From assembly GCF_000321225.1 (NCBI RefSeq), contig NW_004450398.1, forward strand, positions 1,662,340-1,726,339: a stretch of DNA of 64,000 nucleotides, written 5' to 3'. Position numbers and translations under genes: made by a program. Below the pieces are notes generated by a model that made no database searches, was not told the DNA's origin, and saw only the letters and a list, made by a program, of their open reading frames with translations. This stretch comes from Odobenus rosmarus divergens. Lineage: Eukaryota; Chordata; Mammalia; Carnivora; Odobenidae. Below are positions 1-11,949 of the stretch, one piece after another; within the stretch, counting starts at the first letter, position 1; each line of letters begins with the position of its first letter.

Positions 1-447
1 AAAAAGAAAAAAATGGAAAATGGGCAAAATGGAGACATTTCACCTAAGAAGACATATGAGTGACACACAAAAAAAATGTTCAACAGTACTAGCCATTAGT
101 GAAATGAGAACACTATATACCTATTAGGACAGTCAAAAAAAAAAAAAAGTGACACCAAATACTGGCAAAAACGTGGAGAGGCTAGTTCTTGCATATATTG
201 CTGGTGGGAAAGTGTAAAATGGTACACTCTGGAAAAAAGCTAAACATACACTTACCATTTGATCCAGCAATTGCATTCCTAGACATTTATCCCAGAGAAA
301 TTAAAAAATATGTTTCATGCAAAAGCCTGTCATGATTATTCGTAGCACTATTATCGGTAATAGCCCAGAACTTTAAACAACCAGAAGAGCCTACTTTGGG
401 TATGTCTCTATACCCTGGGATCCTACTCAGCAATGAAAGGGAACATA

Positions 448-608
448 TTTTTTATTTGATAGAGAGCGCACAAGCAGGGGGAGTGGCAGGCAGAGGGAGA
501 AGGAGGCTCCTCGTCGAGCAGGAAGCCTGATGTGGGGCTCGATCCCAAGACCCTGGGATCATGACCTGAGCAGAAGGTAGACGCTTAACTGAGCCACCCA
601 GGTGCCCC
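448..608 (-). mobile_element. Can-SINE (tRNA-Lys-derived)
   Basis: It reads GAGCCACCCAGGTGCCCC at its right end, the reverse complement of the SINE 5' head, and begins with the T-rich tail. A short duplication (ggaacata) flanks it. Inserted in L1 sequence. Confidence 0.9.
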
Positions 609-716
609 AAAACGGAACATACTACTGATACAGGCAACAATTTGGATGAATCTCAAGAGCATTACGCTGAGTAAAAAGAAAGCCAAACTGAGAAGGTCAC
701 ATATTATAAGATATTA

Positions 717-907
717 TTTTTTTTTAAAGATTTTATTTATTTCAGAGAGAGAATGAGAGATAGAGAGCACGAGAGGGAAGAGGGTCAGAGGGAGAGGCAG
801 ACTCCCCGCTGAGCAGGGAGCCCGATGTGGGACTCGATCCCGGGACTCCAGGATCATGACCTGAGCCGAAGGCAGTCGCTTAACCAACTGAGCCACCCAG
901 GCGCCCC
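717..907 (-). mobile_element. Can-SINE, full length
   Basis: It runs from TTTTTAAAGATTTTATTTAT to GCCACCCAGGCGCCCC and is flanked by the duplication taagatattat. Inserted in L1 3' UTR. Confidence 0.93.
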
Positions 908-2936
908 TAAGATATTATATAACATTCTCAAAATGATCAATTATAAATATTAAGAATAAATTAGCGGCTGCCAGGGTCAGGGGTGGTGGGGAAAGGAGTG
1001 GTCGTGGCTACTTCCCTGAGGTAGCACAAGGGAAATGTGGTGGTGGTAGAAAGAATTCTGCATTTTGATGGTGGAGGTAGGAAGATCAATCTACACCTGT
1101 GATGAAATGTCAGAACTATATACACATGTTCTACCAACATTAATTTCTGGGTTTTGATATTGTACTAATAATTATGGAAGATGTGACCACTGGGAGAAAC
1201 TGAATGAAAGATACACAGGACCTCTCTGTACTTACTATCTTTGAACCTTCTGCAAATCTATAATTATTTCAAAACAAGTTTTAAATGTTACACACCAGGC
1301 CCAGATCGTGTTATAGGCAAGTTGTAATATTTTACCATAAGTGTTCCAGAATAGAAAAATAAAACCTTTCTCTTCTCATTTTAATGAAGTATTATTATAT
1401 GAACATCCCACAAGAATACAGGAAGAGAAAGAAGCCCAGCTGCACACTTGAATACAGATGTTACTAATACACTAATAAGCAAAATTCAACAATCTCTGGA
1501 ATCCAAGGGATGTACTGAAGTATGAAAGTTAGATCATTCAGAACCCTTCTGGTGGGATATCTAATAATTGCATTGGAAACATCTTGATCAAAATCCAGAG
1601 AAGGACAAGTGACATTGGCAAGATGGCAGGCCTAGAAGCCAAGACCCTCACTCCTCCATGGAAACACCAAATGTATAATAAAATGGACCAAAGTACTCTG
1701 TGAGAAGTCTAAAAGCAGCAGTATCACCCAAATGAGTGCCCAACCAAGAAAAAGCTGACCTCAAGACAGTAGGGAATCCCATGGTGTTTTGGCTTGCCTG
1801 TTACAATACGGTTTCAAGGAAGCCAACCAATTCCTGACTCCTTCCTTGGGATGGAAGGAAAAGTGTGGAACTTGGCTTATGGCGTTTGGACTGGCCTGGG
1901 GGCTGCCAGAGGGACAGGGTTCTGTCTCTTCTGTCTCTCCTGGCTCAGAGTGCTGATGAGAAGGGTGGCATAGTCTGGATGTCAGGTTGGAAGTTGCTGA
2001 AAGCAGTTATGGGTACCCATGCAAGAGAGGGCTATTGGGAGTCTGCAGACCAGCAAGGGGCTAGGGGCAAGATTATATAGGCAGAGGAACACAATACTGT
2101 ATCTAAACTGCTGAGAAGCAGGGGTGAGGCTCCTAGGGAAATGAAGATGTATCAAAGCAGCTGGGTATACTGGGGATGTGGGATTAAGGCACACACATGG
2201 GCCCAGGGAAGACACAACCCTCCAAAAATGTTTGGGAGAACCCTGAGCCTTTATATCAGGCTGATCCGTGACGGTGCTCCCCCCGTGTGGGGACAGTCTA
2301 CAAAGACTGGGAGAGGTGGAGGTCTTTTCAAATGCCCAGTTTCAACAAAAGATGACAAGACATACAAAGAAACAGGGAAGGAGGGCCCATTCAAAGGAGT
2401 ACAGAAAACCTCCAGAAACCAACTCTCAAGACCCATAGGCATCTCTCACTTACATGGCAGAGACTTTAAAACAACTGTCCTAAATATGCTCAATCACCTG
2501 AAGGAGAAGGTGGGCAGACAACTAAATGAAATGAGGAAAACAACGTAGGAGCAAAATGAGAATATCAACAAAGAGAAAGAAACTTTAATAACCAAATTCT
2601 GGAGGTGAAAAATCCAGTAATTGACTTTATGCTGACTGTAGGAGATTCACTTTAGATCTGAGGACACACAAAGGTTGAAAGCCAAAGGATGGAAAGAGGT
2701 CTTCTATACAAATAGTAACCAAAAGAGAGCAGGGGTGGCTATGCTGATAAAGGACAAATCAAATTTAAGAAAAAAAAAACTGTTACAAGGGACAGGAAAG
2801 GACATTACATAATGATAAAAGGGTCAACTCACCAAGAAGAACAATTATAAGTATATATGCACCAGACATCAGAGCTTCTAAATATCTGAAGCAAACATGG
2901 ACAGAATTGAAGCGAGAAAAACATAGTTCTGCACTG

Positions 2937-3121
2937 AGGGCGCCTGGGTGGCTCAGTTGGTTAAGCATCTGCCTTTGGCTTGGGTCATGATCTCAGGGTC
3001 CTGGGATTGAGCACCACGTCAGGCCCCCCACTCAGTGGGGAGTCCGCTTCTCCTTCTGCCCCTCTCCCCCTGCTCTCTCTCCCTCAAATAAAAAAAATCT
3101 TTTTTTTTTTTTTTTTTTTAA
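2937..3121 (+). mobile_element. Can-SINE
   Basis: It starts GGGCGCCTGGGTGGCTCAG and ends in an AATAAA-containing tail. The flanks 'atagttctgcactgag' and 'atagttccacattgag' are a diverged target-site duplication, showing that the L1 sequence continues across it. Confidence 0.93.
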
Positions 3122-3352
3122 AGATAGTTCCACATTGAGACCTTAAACCCTCCCAACCCACCCACTTTCAACCACGGATAGAACAACCAGAAACATGATC
3201 ACTAAGGGAATAGAGAATTCGAACAATACTACAGATCAATTGGACCTAACAAACATACAGCACTCTACCCAGCAACAGCAGGATATATATTTTTCTCAAG
3301 TGCACATAGAACATTCTCCAGAATAGACCATATGTTACACCACAAAATAAGT

Positions 3353-3540
3353 CTTTTTTCAAAAGATTTTATTTATGCATTTGAGAGAGAGAGCACAAGC
3401 CGGGGGAGCAGCAGAGGGAGAGGGAGAAGCAGGCTCCCTGCTGAGCAGGGAGCCCGATGTGGGGCTTAATCCCAGGACCCTGAGATCATGACCTGAACAG
3501 AAGGCAGATGTTTCACCAACTGAGCCACCCAGGTGCCCCC
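3353..3540 (-). mobile_element. Can-SINE
   Basis: Reverse-oriented copy ending GCCACCCAGGTGCCCC, flanked by cacaaaataagtctt and cacaaagtaagtctt. Inserted in L1 ORF2 remnant. Confidence 0.93.
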
Positions 3541-4318
3541 ACAAAGTAAGTCTTAATAAATTTGTGAAAACCGAGATCACACAAACTATCTTTTCCAATC
3601 ACAACAGAATGAAATTCCTAGAAACTTAGAACCAGAAATCAATAGCAAGTGGAAAATTGGAAAATCAAAAATTGTGCAAAATTAAACAACATACTCTTGA
3701 CCAATGGGTCAAAGAAATCACAAGGTAAATGAGCAAGGATCTTGCAAGCATGATGAAATGGAAAAAAAAAAATGCCAAAACCATGGTATTTAGAGAAAGC
3801 AGTGCCAAGAAGGAAATTTACATTCTTTTCCTGTAAATACTTACATCAAAAAAGATCTCAGATCAACAACCTAATATTACATGGTAATGAATTAAAAAAA
3901 AAGTGAACCCAAAACTAGCAGAATGAAATCACAAAGATTCAAACAGAGAAATGAAATGGTGAATAAAGAGAAAATCAACAGTTTTTTTTTTTAAATCAAT
4001 AGAACTGAGAAAACTTAGCTAGATTGGCTAATTAAAAAAAAAGGATTCACCTAAAATCAGAAATGAAAGAGGACATTGCAGCCAATTTTTACAAAAATAA
4101 AAAGGATTTTAGGAGTACTATGAACAACTGTATGACAAATTGGACAACCTAAATGAAATGGATAAATTCCTAGAAACCTCTAACTTGCCAGGACTGAATC
4201 ATGAAGGAATAGAAATCTGAACAGCCCTCTAACTAGTGAGAAAATTGAAACAGTAACTAAAAACCTCCTCACAAAGGAAAACAAAACAAAACAAAAACCA
4301 AAACCTGCCCAAGACCAG

Positions 4319-4588
4319 ATGGCTTCACTAGTAGATTCTATCAAGCATTTAAAGAATGAAAAGCTATCCTCCTCAAACTCTTACAAAAAATTGAAGAGGG
4401 AACATGTCCAAATCTACTCTATGAGGCCAGCATTCCCTCTATACCAAAGCCAGAGGAAGACACTTCAAGAAACAAACTACAGACCAATACCCCTGAAGAA
4501 TATAGATGAAAATCCTCAAGAAAAGAAAAGAGTATTAAACAGAATTCAGAAGGATTATACACCACAACCAAGTGGGATTTATTCCTGA
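4319..4588 (+). pseudogene. L1 ORF2 reverse-transcriptase N-terminal fragment
   Basis: An 89-codon open stretch bearing the degraded L1 segment NYRPIPLKNIDENPQEK followed by RVLNRIQK, from the start of the RT domain. In L1 the motif is normally ENYRPISLMNID. A frameshift just after 4560 moves the downstream GFIPGMQGW-type motif to another frame. Confidence 0.8.
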
Positions 4589-4940
4589 AATGCAAGGATG
4601 GGTCAACATAGGAAAATCATTTGATAGAGTATAACACATTACCAGAATCAAAGACAAAAACCACATGCTTGTCTCAGTTGATGCAAAGAAAACATTTGAA
4701 CAAAAATTCAATATCCTTTCATAATAAAAACACTCAAAAAACAGACTAGAAGAAAATTTCAACTAATAAAAGGCACACATGACAAGCCCACAGATAACAT
4801 ATCCAATGGTAAAAGACTGAAAGCTTTTACTCTGAGATCAGGGTAAGACTGGGATGTCTATATTGGCCTCTTCTATTAAATATAGTACTAGGAGTGCTAG
4901 CCAGAACAATTAGGCAAGAAAAAAAAAAAAAGCATCCAAA

Positions 4941-5288
4941 TTGGAAAGGAAGACATTATCTCTGTTCCCAGACAAAAATGAACATATAAATATATATAAA
5001 ACCTATGTACCTGCAGAAAACCCTAAAGATTATACAGACACTCTATTAGAACTAATAAATTTGGCAAAGTTGCAGAATACAAAATTAACACAAAAACTGG
5101 CTGCATTTCTATACACTAACCAAAAGGAAATTAGGAGAAAAATTCCACTTACCATCTTATTAAAAGACATAAAATACTTGGGAATAAACTTAACCAAGGA
5201 GCTGCAAGACCTGTACACTGCCAACTATAAAACACTGCTGAAAGAAATTAAAGAAGATAGAAATAAATGGAAAAATATCCCATGTTAA
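4941..5288 (+). pseudogene. L1 ORF2 reverse-transcriptase C-terminal fragment
   Basis: A 115-codon open stretch with L1 ORF2 features: KLAAFLYTNQKEIRRKIP, then IKYLGINLTKELQDLY, then YKTLLKEIKEDRNKWKNIPC. These follow the catalytic palm of the L1 reverse transcriptase and lead into the thumb. The catalytic FADD box itself is not in this open stretch. It is a decayed remnant inside the L1 at 1600-7190, not a host gene. Confidence 0.85.
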
Positions 5289-5375
5289 TAGATTGGAATA
5301 CTTAGTGTCATTAGGATGTCAATACTACGCATTAGGATGTCAAAACTACTCATTAGGAGGTCAATACTTAAAGGA
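5289..5375 (+). repeat. Imperfect 3x tandem repeat within L1 ORF2
   Basis: The phrase cattaggatgtcaatacta occurs three times with small changes (about 5309, 5330, 5351). L1 normally has one such 'aagatgtcaatactacc' segment here, so this is a local expansion after insertion. Confidence 0.7.
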
Positions 5376-5436
5376 ATCCCCATCAAAATCCCAGTAGCCC
5401 TTTAGCCCTTTTTAACAGAAACTTAAAAAAGCAATC

Positions 5437-5629
5437 GGGGCATCTGGGTGGCTCAGTCATTAAGTGTCTGCCTTTGGCTCGGGTCATGATTCTGGGGTCC
5501 TGGGATCGAGCCCAGCACTGGGCTCCCTGCTCAGCGAGAAGCCTGCTTCTCCCTCTCCCACTCCCCCGGCTTGTGTTCCCTCTCTCGCTGTCTTTCTGTG
5601 TGTCAAATCAATAAAATCTTTTTAAAAAA
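5437..5629 (+). mobile_element. Can-SINE
   Basis: It starts GGGGCATCTGGGTGGCTCAG and ends AATAAAATCTTTTTAAAAAA. It lies in L1 ORF2 sequence. Confidence 0.92.
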
Positions 5630-6295
5630 TCCATTCTAAAAATCATATGGACTCTCAAGGGCCCCCAAATAGCCAAAGCAATCTTGAAAAAGAGCAAAGT
5701 TAGAGGTCTTATACTTCCTGGTTTCAAACTTATAACAAAGCTACAGTAATCAAAGCAGTATGGTATTAACACAAAGATATACAGACCAATGGAATAGAAT
5801 AGAGAGCCCAGAAGGAAACCCTTGTGATTTTTGACAAGAGTGTCAAGACCATTCAATGGACAAAGCACAGTCTTTCCATCAAATAGTGGGGAAGTAGGGT
5901 GGGGGGCGGGGATGGGTGTCTACATCCAAAAGGATGAAGTTGGACCCTTCCTTTATACCACATACAAACATTTGCTCAAAATGGATCAAATGCCTAAATA
6001 TAAAAACTGAAACTATAAAGCCCTCAGAAAACAGGGGGAAAGCTTCACGACATTGAATTTGGCACCAAGGGCACAGTCATCTAAAGAAGACAGACAAATT
6101 GGACTTCATCAGAATTGAACACTTCTGTGCACAAAATGACACAATCAACAAAGTATAAAGGCAACTTATGGAATGGGAGAAAATATTTGCAAATTTGCAA
6201 ATTTTATCTGATGAGGGGTAAATATTCCGAATATATAATATATAGAGAACTCCTGCAAACTCACCACCAACAAAACAACTTGATTAAAAAATGTT

Positions 6296-6380
6296 CAAAG
6301 GAGGAGCATGTGACTCTTGATCTTGGGGTCATGAGTTCGAACCTCACATTGGAGATTGCTAAAAATAAACTTAAAAATGT
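6296..6380 (+). mobile_element. Older, partial tRNA-derived SINE fragment
   Basis: It contains gtgactcttgatcttggg, then a B-box-like gagttcgaacctcacattgg, then a short A-rich end. This is the tRNA-related half without the CT-rich body. Similar short forms lie at 11228-11300 and 39232-39290. Confidence 0.65.
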
Positions 6381-7419
6381 TAGAAAAAATGGTCAGAGGA
6401 CCAGAATAGACATTTCTCCAAAGAAGACATCCAGACAGCTGACAAGCATGTGCGAAGATGCTCAATATCACTTGTCAGGGAAATGTGAATCAAAACCACA
6501 ATGAGCTATCACCTCACACCCATTAGGATGGCTACTATATAAAAAAAAAAAAATTAGGAAATAAGTGTTAGCAAGGATGTGGAGAAACGGGAACCCCTGT
6601 GTACTCTTGGTGGACATGCCAAAAAAAAAAAAAAAGATGCACCCACTCTGGAAAACATTATGATGATTCCTCAAAAAATTAAACGTAGAATCACCATATG
6701 ATCTACCAACTCCACGAAAGTACGGACTCTAACAGATTTTGGTACCTCCATATTTGTAGCAGCTTTATTCACAATAGCTTAAAGGTACAAGCAACCCAAA
6801 TGTCCATCACAGATGAATGGATAAGCCAATGTGTGATACATACAATGCAACATTATCCTTAAAAAGGAAAGACATTCTGACACTTGCTACATATGGGCTA
6901 ACTCTGAGGACATCATGCTAAATGAAGGAAGCCAGTCACAAAGAGACCAATACTGCATGAATCCACTTTTGGGAGGCACTTAGAGTAGTCAAAATCATGG
7001 AGACAAAGTCTCCCACTGCTGGTGGAGGGGGGAAAGGGGGAGTCGTTGCTTAACGGGGATAGAGTTTCAGGTTTGCAGGATGAAAAAAAAAGTTCTGGAG
7101 GTGAATGGTGGCGATGGTCACACAACACTATGGACGTCCTAAAGAGCGCTTTCCTGCACTTATACGTGGTAATTAAAATTGTTTAAGGTAAAGAATGTTT
7201 ACGGAGCACCCACTCCATGCTAGGCATGGTGATACACCAATAAGCACTGTACTTCTAAGCGAAGTAACTATAAAAAAAAGAACACATTTAAGGAGCCAGA
7301 ATTCTAAGAGCAAGAACTGGCACAGACGGACACCCAAACACGTGGGAATTTATAACCGGGTTTATCTGACACAGACTGAACATTTTGGCAGGAAGCTAGA
7401 AAATATCTAAAAAGTATAT

Positions 7420-7574
7420 CTCATCTGGAAAAGAATAAAAAATATCTCTGTAAAGGACAGAAAAGGTATCGAATAGAATTCTTTAAGGTTCATATTTCAT
7501 CTGGAAAAGAATGAAAAATCTCTGTAAAGGACAGAAAAGGTATCGAATAGAATTCTTTAAGGTTCATATTTCAT
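7420..7574 (+). repeat. Two-copy tandem duplication, about 75-78 bp unit
   Basis: The segment from tcatctggaaaagaat through aaggacagaaaaggtatcg to ctttaaggttcatattt occurs twice in a row with only a few differences, mainly a short indel in the A-rich part. The high identity suggests a recent duplication. Confidence 0.9.
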
Positions 7575-9539
7575 TTTTTAAGAAATTCAACCCGTGACCA
7601 ATAGGCGGGGACCCCCCCCCCAGAAGCAGATGCTATGACGTGTTTGGTGTCTAGACTTTTCCGTCACGGTTGGGTGGGGACACATCAGAAGCCGTGTGAA
7701 GTCAGCTGCCAGATAAAGATACGCTGTCTCTGCTTCTACCGCATGCTCTATCGTCAACCCCACCCCGCCTATTCCAGAAAACAATGAAGGATAAGAGATC
7801 TGAAAGAACAACTTTTAAAAACTCACCTGCTAATGGCGACTTGCCTAGGGAGGGCGCCCAGGGTCCGTCACTTCTAAGTTGAAGAGCTCCACACTTTGGT
7901 GTGAGCCACAGATTCCAGGGGTGAGGCTGGATTGCTCTGAAAGTGGAGGGAAACCACCCAGAGGTCACCTAATACTCTAGATCCATCCGAATGTCCCTGT
8001 GCTTTGGTGACCTGGATATCCTCTCTTTATCCTTCAGGAGTCAGCTCAGGCATGACCCCCCCTGAACTTCCCTTCACACCCACTTTGGGTTGGGTGCATC
8101 CCCCGTGCTGCCAAAGCCTTGGGTGCTGCGGTTCAGCCCTCCCCCTAAGCTGGGAACCCCAGGGTGGGGTCGAGGTTGGGAGGACACCAGGTCTTGGTTC
8201 TCTGCATCGCAGGTGTAGGGAACCACCTGACCATACCTCCTGTTCTTTTCCAAAGGGGGAGAGGTCCTTTTAATGAGGGTTCCCCTGGGCCTGATGCTGC
8301 TGGGGACTGCCAAAAGGGCTCCCCATCCTCTGGGCACACAGCACGGCCTTCTCTTCTCTTTCCAGTTTGAGATTGTGCCTAAGCCAGCACCAGGCGGCCA
8401 AAGATTTCAGACTCCTTCACCTTCTCCCACCAATCCCAGCTCCTCAGTAAGGCCAGGATTCTTGGCTGGGACAGAAACACCAGCATGAAACGCCAGGAGG
8501 GTCAGGGATCACACTTCCTCCACATACAGCAAAGGAGAGCTTGGAGTCGAGGATTTCAAAATACTTCTGGGGATAATGAAGTTCAGAGCTGGTCGGGAGG
8601 ATTCTCTACCTTCCTCTACACCTGCACTGCTCTCTAGGAGACAGCGTGGCCCCCTGGGCCCACCTCTGCAGATGGACCTCCATTCCAGCAACTGTTGTTG
8701 TGCGCGAGGTTTTCTCTCTTGCTCAGCTGCTATGTCTGAGGCCTCCACTGTGTGAGCCTGGCCTGCCCTGGGGTCTTCCTGGCTCGGGATTGGCTTTCCC
8801 CGCCCTCTACAGCATCTCCCTTAAGACATGAGGCTCCTTCAAGTGGACTGATGGTCCCCAATTCCTTCATCATAGGCCTGTTGGGAGAGTGTCCCTCTTT
8901 AGGGTAGATACTGAATCTGGAACTGAATTGTTTTGGGGGGCACTTGAGAGGGCCTCCTTTTTGAGGGGCTGGTTTCCACAAACAACTGCTAGGGGCACCC
9001 AGGCCCCAAGGATACAGCCTTCAAAGCTGTTCACTTTCTTTGGGAAGGCAGACTTGTCCCTTAACTTTTGTACTGAAAAATAAATCTGGCAGAATCCCTT
9101 AACACAAACACTGGATTGATGGGGCTAATCATCTACTGGAATGATAGGGGTGGCTGTGAAATCTGCCCGCCAGTAGGAGGCCCCCCAAGCTCTCTGTACC
9201 CAGAGTCCTAAGGTCCCGATTCTGGAACAAATGGCAAAGCATCAGACACCAGAAATGGGTCAACCAGAATGTGAGACGCCAGATTCAGTTGCCCAGGCCT
9301 CCCCACACATAAATCCCCAGCACACAGCAGATGCTCAATAAAGTTTAGAAGAAGGAACTCTATAGAGTTTGAGAATTTTTTAAAGATGGAGTGAATGGGG
9401 CCAGCCCAGTGCATTCCCATACGCTGGAGGGACATGGCAGGGGAGGGGTGCTCTGATTTGTTGAGCATGGGCTATACTGTCATGGGTTACCGAAAGACCC
9501 CCGAGTCCAGGCACTACTCTTTAAAAGATGTTTGATCTT
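7575..9539. other. Mostly unique intergenic DNA
   Basis: No gene recognised. A possible L2/MIR trace lies near 8015-8070 (tcaggagtcagctcaggcat). The open frames on both strands overlap one another and lack protein-like composition or recognisable motifs. Confidence 0.5.
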
Positions 9540-9720
9540 TTCTTAGACCTTACAGTAGCCCAGTGAGGCATGCATGACCCCATGTAATGGAAGAAGCAGG
9601 CTCAGAGAGCCCAGCGGACTTACACAAGGTCATCCAACCAGCAGACGGCCAGGCTGGTGCTGATCTGGGCCCGTTGGACCCTCAAGGCTGCCAGCATCAG
9701 CCACCACCTCCTACATTTGC
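9540..9720 (+). mobile_element. MIR-like ancient SINE
   Basis: It carries the MIR-type phrases 'cagcccagtgaggcatg', 'caggctcagagagcccag' and 'cacaaggtcatccaaccagc'. Diverged, as expected for an element predating placental radiation. Confidence 0.6.
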
Positions 9721-10489
9721 AAGAGCTGTGCTCTATATAGTCTACCATTGACATGAAGAGTCAAGTGCACATTCGCCCTGTTCCAAGACACATCCATAGT
9801 GCTTATTCATTTTTCCTTACTGCTCATTAAAATGCCCTATGAGCCATGTCACACATGATCAGAAATGCACCCACAACCGTCAGCCGCGCTATGCTAGGCC
9901 TTGTTGCAGGGAACTCGGCCCAGGAAGAAAAGGAAGGAACAAGACTGTTCACAGTGGAAAGCAAATCACTGGAGTATTGGAGGGGGGCTGGGCAGAGGCT
10001 GAGCAGTTCAGAGTCTGATGCACCCATGGTTTATAACTACACAACCTCAGTTTCTAGATCTGTTCAAAGGATCGGTGATTTCCAGTCCAGACAGGAAACT
10101 GCAGAAGGTTCCCAACCTGCCTCCCACGCTCTGTCCCCAGCCGAGCACTTACCAGGAAGACAGCGGTAGGCTGGGCACGCGCCCAGACCCCAAGGGGGAA
10201 GCTCAGTTCTCCTTTCTCAAGGCAGATTTGACAACACCAACACTTTGCAATTTGGAGTGTATGGCTGGGTGTGCACGCACATGTGCAGAATTTAGAGGAA
10301 AATGGATGGGACAGGGAATGATTCCAGTGAAAATACCTATTAACAGGTCTACAGCATATAAAGAGCAGGTACAAATAAAATTTTTTAAAATCCAGTCTCC
10401 ATGGAGTGACTTGGTAAAGGAGAGAACAGGCAAGAGAAGAGAAATACAGCTAAGGGGTAAACATTAGGCAGAAAATTTAATTTTACTGG

Positions 10490-11045
10490 TAACCAAATAC
10501 AAATGAAAGTAACAGTGATAGTTTTATTACGCTGCAGAGTAGGTATTTAAGTAATAATACCCAGAACCGGTGAGGCTGTGGGCAAAACCAGAGCCCTCAA
10601 ATTCCGTAACTGGCAGTTTGAATTAGTACCTCAGGAGCGGGTTTCTAACGTTTTTTTAAAACCATTCATTCCTTTGACCTAATAAGCCCCACTCCTGGGA
10701 CTTTATCCAAAACCAGGGAGGGAGGGGAAATAGGAATGATTCCCAAGAATTTCAAAATAACTTCATTATTCAAAATGATGAAAAATTACAGACCGCTAAC
10801 AGGGAAATGATTTTTTAAAGTTGTGGTCTATTAATTTGATACACTATCTCGAACTCATTTGTCAAAAAGTCCAACATGAGGCAATATATTAACATGAAAA
10901 AAGATTAGCCTATAAGTGAAGCAGAAGACAAGACTGCATAAAAATCTGCACTAAGAATGACCACATATGGACAGGAACTGGTAGGGGATATAGGAAAATG
11001 TTAACAGCTCATATAGGAAGAGTGATCACACTGTAGGTGATAGTT
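10490..11045 (+). mobile_element. Old LINE-1 3' fragment
   Basis: It has the L1 3' order: 'ggtgaggctgtgggcaaaac', then an actcctgggactttatcc segment (the degraded 'acctaggaatttatcc' motif of L1), then an A-rich decaying end. No open frame of note. Confidence 0.65.
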
Positions 11046-11067
11046 TTTTCTTTTAAAAATTCCTTTT

Positions 11068-11440
11068 GGGGGTGCCTGTGTGGTTCAGTCAGTTAAGCGT
11101 CCAACTCTGGGTTTTGGCTCAGGTCATGATCTCAGGGACCAGATCGAGTGGGGCGTGGAGGCTGCTGGATATTCTCTCTCCCCCTCTGGCCCTGCCTGCA
11201 CCCCACATGCTTCCTCTCTCCCTCTCTCTAAATGTGACTCTTGATCTCAGGGTCGTGAGTTTGAGCCCCACATTGGGTGTAGAGATCATTAAAAGGAAAA
11301 ATAAACTTGAGGGGCACCTGGGTGGCTCAGTCGGTTAAGCATACGACTCTTGATCTTGACTCAGGTCTAGATCTCAGGGTCATGGGTTTAAGCCCCGTGT
11401 CGGGCTTCACGCCCAGCGCGGAGCCTATTTAAAAAAAAAA
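11068..11440 (+). mobile_element. Cluster of two to three tandem Can-SINE units
   Basis: A first copy starts GGGGGTGCCTGTGTGGTTCAG (11068). A tRNA-like fragment gactcttgatctcagggtc follows at 11237. Another head GGGGCACCTGGGTGGCTCAG begins at 11312 and ends in an A-run near 11435. They lie head to tail with A-rich junctions, so later copies probably inserted in the tail of earlier ones. Confidence 0.85.
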
Positions 11441-11464
11441 AAAAATTATTTAGAAAGAAAAATA

Positions 11465-11745
11465 AACGTAAAAAAATAAAGATGCCTTGTATAATTGGTA
11501 TGATGCTGTTTGTCCCAGAGATTTTTTAAAAATTGAAAGGAAGGGAGAGGAGAATGGAGAGAGAGTATTTAGTGAGTATAGAGTCTCAGGGAAGATGAAA
11601 ACATTATGGAAGTGGGTAGTGGGGATGACTGTACAACATTGTGAATGTGTCTGATGCTGCTGGATGAGAGACTTAAAAATGGTAAATTTTAGGTTATGTG
11701 CATTTTACTATAGTAGAAAAAAATAGTAGGAAGGAAATACAGGCT
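11465..11745 (+). mobile_element. Old LINE-1 3' UTR fragment
   Basis: It includes 'gtggggatgactgtacaacattgt' in L1 3' UTR style, followed by 'ttaggttatgtgcattttac' and a short A-rich end. Confidence 0.6.
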
Positions 11746-11949
11746 CAAGGGAATTTTTTTGTTTCTGAAATCCGACCGGTTGGGGGTAGCCATGAGTGGT
11801 ACCTGTGTACAGGGACAGAAGCCTGGAGGGAGAGGGGGAAGGTGGAGACAGAGGAGGATGGAGGAGGCAGGTGACCCCTTCCTACTTGAAGCTGCTTTCT
11901 GTCTTCAGGAAGAATTACATGCAGGTCGTTTCTTGGCGGAAGCTTCTGT

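Larger units (their letters stand above)
1..1290 (+). mobile_element. Ancient LINE-1 3' portion (ORF2 C-terminal end and 3' UTR)
   Basis: The sequence reads like the 3' end of an old mammalian L1M: phrases such as 'gatccagcaattgcattcctagacatttatcccagagaaatt' in shortened, mutated form, followed by the 3' UTR with 'gaccactgggagaaactg'. It is interrupted by two minus-strand SINEs (448-608, 717-907). Many stops and indels mean no coding capacity remains. It runs off the left edge. Confidence 0.75.
1600..7190 (+). mobile_element. Ancient LINE-1 (L1M-type), 5' region through 3' UTR, heavily decayed
   Basis: About 5.6 kb in L1 order. First comes a 5' segment with 'ggcaagatggcaggcctagaag' (1619-1641), then an ORF1/HAL1-like piece (about 2449-2630). 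ORF2 remnants follow (about 2640-6700), including an RT-region fragment at 4319-4588 and another at 4941-5288. Last is a 3' UTR to about 7190. Four SINE segments interrupt it (2937-3121, 3353-3540, 5437-5629, 6296-6380). It may be two abutting L1 copies rather than one. All frames are broken, so it cannot move by itself. Confidence 0.75.

Noticed and set aside
2141..2548. 135-codon frame near 2.1-2.5 kb
   Set aside because: Its C-terminal third resembles L1 ORF1/HAL1 DNA, so it is a transposon remnant, not a host gene.
6115..6504. 129-codon plus-strand frame
   Set aside because: It consists of L1 3' ORF2 remnant running through an old SINE fragment.
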